This document shows positions 47,654-54,431 of a stretch of DNA of 54,431 bases, in pieces. The translations under genes and the position numbers were made by a program. This DNA comes from Parasitella parasitica (Eukaryota; Mucoromycota; Mucoromycetes; Mucorales; Mucoraceae). The stretch lies in the NCBI GenBank assembly GCA_025201805.1, contig MU619306.1, positions 19,460 through 73,890 on the forward strand, written 5' to 3'. A model generated the notes under the pieces. The model had not been told where the DNA came from. It made no database searches and saw only the letters and a list, made by a program, of their open reading frames with translations. How positions within the stretch are numbered: position 1 is the first letter of the stretch; each line of letters begins with the position of its first letter.

Positions 47654-48766
47654 ATGTATTATTCAAACCCTATTTCTTACGAACTGTTTCCGCAATTGGA
47701 TGCGATTCAGCCAGGTCCAAGTGATTGCTTTTCTACCGGCGCTAGGATGGACTCTAACAATCAATCATTTTACGATTCTTCATTTTACTACTGTGCTGGT
47801 CAAGACGTTGCTACCTCATCTTGTTCCTCTACTGTTCCTGTGGTATCTACCAGTAGTATATTGGACTGTAGTGACGTTTTATTCCCTTCATCGTCAGCGT
47901 ATAATCAACAACACAATATCAATCATACTTTAGCGACATCTTATCAATTAATGCAATCTTCCCTTTCTCCGTGTTACACATCAAACAGTGAATCTCCTTT
48001 ATCGATTGAATCAGATAACTTTACTCAACAACAACAACAGCAACAACAGCAGCAGCAACAGCAGCAGCAACATCAACAAGATCAGTTTAACCAATTTTGT
48101 GTTTATGAATCCTCAATAGATTTAAATGCCATGACTCCACCTTCCGGGGTATACGATATAGCTACACAATCAAGTGCCAATGGATTCCCGACGGTTCCTG
48201 CCATGTCTTCCTCCACAGCATCACTTCCAATTGACCAAAATCACCACCATCACCAACATCACCACCAGCGTACTCTTTCGTCTTCTTCTACATCTTCTTC
48301 AGCTTCTTCTATGTCTTCTCCTGCTTCCTTTTTCTCATCTGGTTCTTCCTTCCATGACGAACATATTCATCATAGCTCAGTGCGTACCGGGTCTCTTTTC
48401 CATTGCGAATACAAAGGATGTACGAAGACATTTACTCGTACATATAATCTCAAATCGCACCGAAGAACCCATACAGACGAAAAGCCATTCGTCTGCGATA
48501 TGTGTCCCAAGGCCTTCGCTAGGCAACATGATCGCAACCGTCATGCCAAGCTTCATCTCGGGTTAAAACCTTTCCCCTGCTCTTTCTGTGATAAATCTTT
48601 TGCCAGACAAGATGCGTTGAATCGACACTTGAAAAGAGACAAGAAAAAGAACACAGTCCAGATAACCAAACAGGAAGAAATCTCAATCGCCCCACCTCCA
48701 TGCCTACTGTTGAAAATCAAACAAAAACAAAAGGCAAACCTCAAAAAGAAGAAGCAGCTTCAGTAG
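47654..48766 (+). CDS. Crz1-like C2H2 zinc-finger transcription factor
   Basis: Predicted nuclear DNA-binding regulator; relatives respond to calcineurin and calcium. A single exon gives 370 residues from ATG 47654. An in-frame ATG at 47546 would add a hydrophobic 36-residue stretch that reads as translated leader. The N-terminus is Ser-rich with Gln (about 48026-48080) and His runs. Three tandem zinc fingers occupy about 48400-48630: FHCEYKGCTKTFTRTYNLKSH, FVCDMCPKAFARQHDRNRH, and FPCSFCDKSFARQDALNRH, which lacks the usual final His spacing. The TYNLKSHRRTHTDEKPF and FARQHDRNRH sequences resemble Crz1/PrzA fingers. The C-terminal tail is Lys-rich. Confidence 0.85.
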   Translation: MYYSNPISYELFPQLDAIQPGPSDCFSTGARMDSNNQSFYDSSFYYCAGQDVATSSCSSTVPVVSTSSILDCSDVLFPSSSAYNQQHNINHTLATSYQLMQSSLSPCYTSNSESPLSIESDNFTQQQQQQQQQQQQQQQHQQDQFNQFCVYESSIDLNAMTPPSGVYDIATQSSANGFPTVPAMSSSTASLPIDQNHHHHQHHHQRTLSSSSTSSSASSMSSPASFFSSGSSFHDEHIHHSSVRTGSLFHCEYKGCTKTFTRTYNLKSHRRTHTDEKPFVCDMCPKAFARQHDRNRHAKLHLGLKPFPCSFCDKSFARQDALNRHLKRDKKKNTVQITKQEEISIAPPPCLLLKIKQKQKANLKKKKQLQ

Positions 48767-49875
48767 GATATCACATCAGTTGTTTGTCCGGTACAAATAT
48801 AATATACTATGCTTTTATGCCTCTTTTTCTTTTTTCATTTTCTATTACTTTCTTTATAACCCCTTTATTCCCCCCAACCATGGTTTTTACCACTGCTGCT
48901 ATCCGCCGCTTTTTTATGCAATAATATTGTAGTTTTCATTCCAAAACCAACAATCTTAATTAGAACTTGCTCATTTTCACATATTTAATAAAACCCAATA
49001 CATAATAAACCTTTTGAAATAAAACTTTATTGTTGTCAGGTTTAGACACTGTGACTAAAAATGTCATTTTTGCTCAATATCGTATGATAATTGTGGCCAT
49101 CCGTACGTTGTTTACAGCATGATATAGTGTACACAATTCGTACCGACTCAAGGGAAACTGTTCTTTTTTGTGCCACATACACGCGTAATCTTATGTGCAA
49201 GAAAAACTTTCAATTGGATCTGTTACAAAAAGCAAGCGTTTTTTGTTTTACACACGAGCACAAATTCCTATAAACACGAGAAGAAATGGCGTTTTTCCTG
49301 TGTCTGCAGGCTGCCTATATGTTTAAAAAGGAAATGTACAGTAATGTCCTATTGGTCGTTATAGATGCTCCAACATGGACATTGATATGATATACACATC
49401 GTTGGGTCACACTAAAAATCTGTTTCTTTCCCGTATAAAATCTTGCTAGAAATCAATATTTTGCAGTCGAAAACAAATAAGGGTGCGCGCAAATACGACA
49501 CATGTATCACATAGAGAGGAACATATTCACAGTAAAACTAATGGTCCTATCACCCTTATTATTACGTACGCGAGAACAAATTCCCTTGCTAAACAGACTC
49601 AAGTCGTCCAACCTTTAATTCCATTGCTCCTCTCTGTTTTGCCCTTTTGCAATGTACACGAAATGAGTAAATATGCACAGCGTCTTTGATTGAAAGAACA
49701 CACGCATTAACTTGTTATGCGTCATGGAATCCCAACCAATTGAAAAATCAGGTACAAAAGGGTAAACTTTTTCTCAATGAATTTATAGTGTATATATAAA
49801 CCCTTTTTCTTTAGGTATAGGCACACATTTAAAAGACAACAGGAACTTTTGTACACACATACACATTGATAGTAC
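48767..49875. other. Intergenic, AT-rich
   Basis: About 1.1 kb with several AATAAA-like signals after the zinc-finger gene and no supported coding frame. The right end holds the methyltransferase promoter. Confidence 0.5.
49791..49800 (+). promoter_or_regulatory. TATA box of methyltransferase gene
   Basis: TATATATAAA lies 76-85 bp upstream of the ATG at 49876 and is followed by a T-rich stretch, consistent with a core promoter. Confidence 0.5.
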
Positions 49876-50733
49876 ATGGCGCCTCAAAAAGATAATTGGT
49901 CAGCTACCAAATATGCAAAACACGCCTCGTTTGTGCCGAAGTTGGGTTCTGTCATTCTTGACAAATTAGACCCTCAACCTAATGAACATGTATTGGACTT
50001 TGGCTGTGGTGATGGTGTATTAACAAAGGTACTAGCGTCAAGAGCTCAATGCGTTACAGGCATTGATGCCAGCCAAGACATGATTGATCGTGCCAAGCAA
50101 GATGATGCTCCTCAAAATGTCACCTACTATACAGTGAATGGATATGACCTCGATACCTGGTTTGATACTCACGAAAAAGCAGTTTCATACGACGCCGTGT
50201 TCTCCAGCGCAACGCTTCATTGGCTAAAAGAAGACCCCGTCAAGGCGATTAGAAATATTCACTATGTTTTAAAGCCCCAAGGAAGATTTGTCGCAGAATT
50301 TGGTGGCTTTATGAACTGTGGAGGTAGTACAAGCTTTTTCGTTTTTGCTTTATTATGACTGACGTCCCAAATTTTCCAAATTATAGAGATCAAAACCGCT
50401 TTGGTACATGCCCTAAACAAACGTGGCTTCGATGGTAATGCAGCTTCTCCATGGTTCTTTCCTTCTGCTGAACACTATAGCCAGTTGCTTGTAGAGAATG
50501 GATTCGAAGTCAAGGAGGCGGAATTGATCCCCCGAATGACGGAACTGAACACCGATATTAAGGGCTGGATCGAAACTTTTGGATTTACCTTTTTGGAACA
50601 TTTGGCAAACGATCAGGAGCGGGCTCAGGTTGCTCAGGAAGTCCAGGATTATCTTCAGCCTAGTTTTCAAAGAGAAGATGGCAAATGGTTCATCATGTAT
50701 GTTCGGCTTCGTGTCAGCGCTATCAAAATATGA
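49876..50733 (+). CDS. SAM-dependent methyltransferase (class I)
   Basis: Exons 49876-50323 and 50387-50733 join in phase to 264 residues. The SAM-binding fold is clear: motif I HVLDFGCGDGVLT, the acidic residue after strand 2 in VTGIDASQDMID, motif II-like YDAVFSSATLHWLKED, and VLKPQGRFVAEFGG. The pattern ATLHWLKED is shared with trans-aconitate-type and ubiquinone/menaquinone-type small-molecule methyltransferases. The substrate cannot be set from the sequence. No signal peptide or membrane segment is seen, so it is probably cytosolic. It is convergent with MCM2, with a 105-bp gap between stops. Confidence 0.88.
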
Positions 50734-50838
50734 GTTGGAGGAGGAAAAAAGTTTATTACTAGGATACAACTATTACAATAAAAAAAGGGTGGATGAAATG
50801 TATATATATAATTTTTTGGGAGTGTGCAACGTTATAAT

Positions 50839-53802
50839 TTAGCTATAATGCTTTATAATTAAGCCTTGACTAGAATTGAATGTATATCGGTTGCTTTCAA
50901 ATTGTTCAGAATGGAAGAAAGATTGAACATCTTGTATATTCAATGACTTTGCTTTGTCTTCAAACTCTGAAATAGTAACGGTAACTTCGGTTGGAAGTCG
51001 TCTGTAACAAAGCTGGTAAAGTTTACGCTTTTCCACACAGATATCGTCCAATGTAGCAAACAACAGTTCGTGGTCATCGCGAGAATTTCTAATAAATTTC
51101 ATAAAACGCTGTAAAGCAAACGGGATGTGAGAACATTGTCACAAACAAAATCTTGCAGTTCTCAAACTTACTCTGCGAAGCACCCTCATCATACTGAATT
51201 TCTGCGCACTGATGAAACTATCCAATGCTACGCGGATAGCCATGTCCACGTCGTCTGAACGGACATATTCTCTTAAGTGCATCTTGGCGTGTGCTTCAGC
51301 AAGACGTATCATGGACTCAAGATGACGCACTGTGATAGGAATACTACCACTAGCGAGTGATTCTCTCCTCAATTCAGAGTAAAGGCGAGACAATTTATCT
51401 TCGTCCACTTGCTGCAATTTGGGTTGAATCTTCTCTCGAGCATACATGATGTATTTCTTGAGTAACTCTTGATTGATAATATCAGCATCGTTTTCCTTGG
51501 GTTGGGCAAATTTCTGATCTGCGTCGTTGTGAAGAGGATGGCTACGAAGATGACTTCCAATGACATTCGTTGCCAAAATGTGATCTTGCTCTGGATCAAC
51601 CAAATCCTTGACAACGCAGAGCACATCGAAACGAGATAAAATAGGCTCTGTCAACTCAACATTTTGAGAAAATGGAATCGATGAGTTATAGCGGCCACGG
51701 ATAGGATTAGCAGCAGCCAAAACGGAGCATCTAGCTTGCAAAGTAGTGACGATACCAGCCTTGGAAATAGAGATAGACTGTTGCTCCATAGCTTCGTGAA
51801 TAGAGGTGCGATCAGCGTCGTTCATCTTGTCGAACTCATCGATCAAACAAACGCCACGATCAGCCAATACCAGTGCACCACCTTCCAGTGTCCATTCACG
51901 GGTAATGGGATCCTTGCGAACTGAAGCCGTCAAACCGACAGCACTTGCACCTTGACCGGTTGTGTATACTGCTCGATGAGCTGTTTTTTCCACATACTTC
52001 AAGAACTGTGATTTGGCGGTACCAGGATCACCCAGCATCAGGATATTGATATCGCCACGGATGATGTGTTTGCCCTGAATGTTTTTGGGGACACCACCAA
52101 ACATGGCCAATGCAATAGCACGTTTAATATCGTCATGTCCATAGATAGAAGGTGCAATACTTTTCATAATCTTTTTACCGATGCGTTTATCTTTGCCCAT
52201 CGCTAAGATTTGCTTTGTATCATCCTCTGTCAATCTATAAGCCGCAAACATATTTTCCTTTTTGTTGATGAAGTTTGCTTCAATAATGGTTGCAAAAACA
52301 GGGAACCCATTCTTGGTACTAAGAGAAGCGTCAAAGTTGTTGCGATAGACACCTATCACCTCGATCTCCTCACCAGGTTTGGCTTGATCAATTAAATCCC
52401 AAAGACAAATAACTTCTCTGTGGCGAGGCAGACGTCCAGGGGGGACGGTGCCTGGGGACTCCTGAATAGTCAACTTTTGATAATTACGATAGACGGTCTG
52501 CTCCATGTTAACGTTGAAGGGGCCTCTGCTTTGACAACTAGGACATGTATTGATCTTGATCTCGTTGTGAATGTCTTGGTAGAAAGGACCCAATAGAGCA
52601 TTACATTTGCCACAGTTATACTTGACCCATTTCAATTGAGGGAACACACCAGTGCGACGGGTAACAACACCAGACACGCGAATTAAGCAGTTCAATTGAG
52701 ATTGTCTCAACTCACGCAGTGTATTCTTTACAGGTAAATCTGTGATGCGGACATGAATCTCGCGGTGAATACGTTCGTAAGCAGGGAACTGCATCAAAGT
52801 AACTTCCAGCGCAACCTCGTCAAGAATTTTCAACATGGCGATGGGTGAGTTGGATAGATAATAAGCCAAAATAATTTTACTATCTGCTAGATTTTCATAG
52901 TTGACTTCGAAAGACTCCTTGTTACGCTCACCCATATCTCGAATACGTTCACCGTAGACTGATGTACCATGTTCGTCTACATATGTCTGCAAAAAGTCTC
53001 TAAATTCACGTTTGATACCACGGCGAACTGCTTCTCTTGTTATCCAAACATCAATTGAAGAGTCCTTCATGTTACGAAGATCGCTGAGTGACATTTCAGG
53101 CTATTGTATATATATTTTTAGTGGTGTGTGTGTGTGTGTGTGTGTGTGTGTCAAACTTACAACACCATCCTCATCTTGATCAACATCTTGTGCTTCATAA
53201 ATATGACGATGTCTTCTGACTGCAGGTTGAGTGTCGTTTGCATCATCATCCAAGCCGTATATAAAAGCACCCGCAACACGTCCTTCTCGTCTTCTAATTT
53301 CAACATCACGCCTATTCAAATTGTTGTCGAGTGCGTTACGAGCTCCAATCTCAAGGGGCTCATAGTACTGATCATCAACACCCTCTTGTTCATAGTTATC
53401 CAATTTTTCATTGTTAACATAATCTCTGTAACAAACGCTAATCAACACAAACGATTTGGAGTTTTTTTTTAAAAAAAGATAAACAAACCTCTCTGCATCC
53501 TGGAAAATATCAATATCGCCGTTATCAGAATCGTTCAGCTCATCATCATCAGCAAACGCATTGTCAATAAGATCCTCTTCCTCTGCTTCGTTTCTGTATT
53601 CAGCTTCAGAAAAGAAAGGTGCAGGTGATGAAGGAAAGATAGACGAGGGTTCAGGAGAATCGTTGTTGAGAGGAGTACTGGGTTCTCCACCATCAGCAGC
53701 GTCATCGTGTCTTCTTCTCTTACGCTCGGCGTTATTGTTGGAGCTCTATAATTTCAAGCATGTTAAATTTATTTCAGGTCGATTCATTATGCCCTTTACC
53801 AT
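50839..53802 (-). CDS. MCM2: DNA replication licensing factor MCM2 (five exons)
   Basis: Subunit of the MCM2-7 replicative helicase. Exons on the minus strand are 53802-53800 (the ATG alone), 53745-53489, 53425-53161, 53100-51172 and 51108-50839, in phase, giving 907 residues. The acidic, Ser/Pro-rich N-terminus matches the Mcm2 regulatory tail. A C-x2-C..C-x2-C zinc motif lies at CGKC and CPSC (about 52620-52545). The AAA+ core has Walker [23 protein letters not shown], Walker [12 protein letters not shown] and arginine finger SRFD. A winged-helix C-terminus is in the last exon. The MSLSDL Met at 53094 is internal, since upstream exons encode the conserved tail. Confidence 0.96.
53101..53160 (-). 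repeat. CA-repeat-filled intron of MCM2
   Basis: The 60-nt third intron begins GTAAGTTTG and then continues as about 14 CA dinucleotides before a short AT-rich acceptor region. Almost half the intron is microsatellite. Confidence 0.85.
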
Positions 53803-54161
53803 ATCAAATACAAACGCAAATGTTTACAAAAAAAAGAGAAAAAGAAGAATGGCTATATGAAAATTTTTTAGTTGTCAAACGCGTTTGATGAAAAATTGTT
53901 TTGATTAGACGCCTCTTTTTATTTTGCGGGCGCGCAACTGATTCATTGCGGCTCACGTTGCCTGACGCAGGGAAAATCAAGAGGTTCATTGGTGCTGTGA
54001 AGGATCATACTGTACCAACTACCAACAAATTCACTCATGCAACTATGGCTACCTTTCTGAAAAATTAGAGACGAACCTGTTTTTTTCATCACAACTAATC
54101 ACTGGGATGGCTAGTTGCATGTGAAACAGAATGACTCTTTCATCTTGTCCGACTCTGTTCC
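53803..54161. other. Intergenic, MCM2 promoter side
   Basis: A gap of 359 bp upstream of MCM2. ACGCGTTTGA around 53880 contains ACGCGT, the MluI cell-cycle box bound by MBF in yeasts, about 75 bp upstream of the MCM2 start codon. No coding frame seen before 54162. Confidence 0.55.
53879..53884. promoter_or_regulatory. ACGCGT (MCB-type) element upstream of MCM2
   Basis: A palindromic ACGCGT lies about 77 bp upstream of the MCM2 start codon. MCB elements drive G1/S expression of replication genes, including MCM genes, in ascomycete yeasts. Use of the same element here is an inference. Confidence 0.5.
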
Positions 54162-54431
54162 ATGCAAGAAGAAGAAACTAAAAAAATGAATTGTGAAGAT
54201 AGAGGTGTAGGTACTATTATGGATGGCTATACAACAACAGATCAAATAGCTAGCATCACTGCTTACTATTTTAATCAAAAAACAATCAAAGATTTGCGCA
54301 ATTCGCTCTCATTCTTGTTGTCTCATTTTTGTCTTTTACGTGGTGAATCTGCTAGAAAAGCAGAGCTACCTGACTTACAAGTAGTCAATATCGAAGGTGA
54401 AGGTTCAGGTCGTTGCCCTGCAATGGTACTT
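54162..54431 (+). CDS. Partial Crypton/Ndc10-type DNA-binding protein, runs off the window
   Basis: The open frame continues past the right edge; 90 codons are visible from ATG 54162 (MQEEETKKMN), preceded by an in-frame TGA at 54132. The segment DLRNSLSFLLSHFCLLRGESARKAELPDL resembles the Ndc10 domain-II/GCR1-like family, which in early-diverging fungi and oomycetes is tied to Crypton tyrosine-recombinase elements. The catalytic region would lie outside the window. It could also be a domesticated, single-copy derivative. An upstream exon is possible. Confidence 0.5.
   Translation, partial: MQEEETKKMNCEDRGVGTIMDGYTTTDQIASITAYYFNQKTIKDLRNSLSFLLSHFCLLRGESARKAELPDLQVVNIEGEGSGRCPAMVL

Noticed and set aside
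48519-48744. Antisense frames under the zinc-finger gene
   Set aside because: Shadows of the three zinc fingers.

Overview
The window looks like nuclear DNA of an early-diverging filamentous fungus, most probably Mucoromycota/Mucorales. The grounds are short introns (about 45-110 nt, GT..AG), AT-rich spacers, CT-rich leaders and fungal-type proteins. Assembled exons give near full-length fungal orthologues, and every host gene whose exons were joined here reads through without a frameshift. No rRNA, tRNA or CRISPR array was seen.

Layout: 1-2.8 kb spacer with a 55-nt genomic poly(A); ferrochelatase (2.8-4.0, +); methionine aminopeptidase 2 (4.3-5.6, +); mRNA guanylyltransferase (5.6-7.3, -); Nup98-type nucleoporin (7.5-10.7, +); transposase-like HTH/AT-hook/SANT protein (11.5-12.5, +); Lys/His-rich membrane protein (13.1-14.6, +). 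Next comes a Ras block: multidomain RasGAP (14.8-20.4, -), RasGEF (21.2-24.3, +) and a Ras GTPase (24.6-25.4, -). Then peroxisomal acyl-CoA thioesterase (26.0-27.4, -), transaldolase (28.5-29.6, +), a gene-poor stretch with orphan ORFs (29.6-32.3), a TFIIIC subunit-6-like protein (32.3-32.8, -), a membrane class-3 lipase (33.3-35.4, +), an UNC-50/GMH1 protein (35.6-36.7, -), a basic orphan (36.8-37.4, -), a DH-PH RhoGEF (38.0-41.2, -) and a small orphan with a PP1-docking-like motif (42.0-42.4, -). A 3.66-kb TIR element carrying a decayed Fanzor (eukaryotic TnpB-like RNA-guided nuclease) sits at 43.0-46.7. After it come a Crz1-like zinc-finger factor (47.7-48.8, +), a SAM methyltransferase (49.9-50.7, +), MCM2 (50.8-53.8, -), and the 5' part of a Crypton/Ndc10-type ORF running off the right edge.

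Two features stand out. First, GAP, GEF and Ras are neighbours within 10.6 kb, so a complete GTPase on/off module is linked. Second, a Fanzor gene lies inside an element with 22-bp self-complementary terminal inverted repeats and a TTA target duplication. The Fanzor reading frame is broken at six or more places and has lost one zinc-ribbon cysteine, while host genes beside it are intact, so it is a relic rather than an active copy.

All calls come from reading the sequence by eye. Exon joins were checked for splice consensus and reading phase where stated; nothing was searched against a database.
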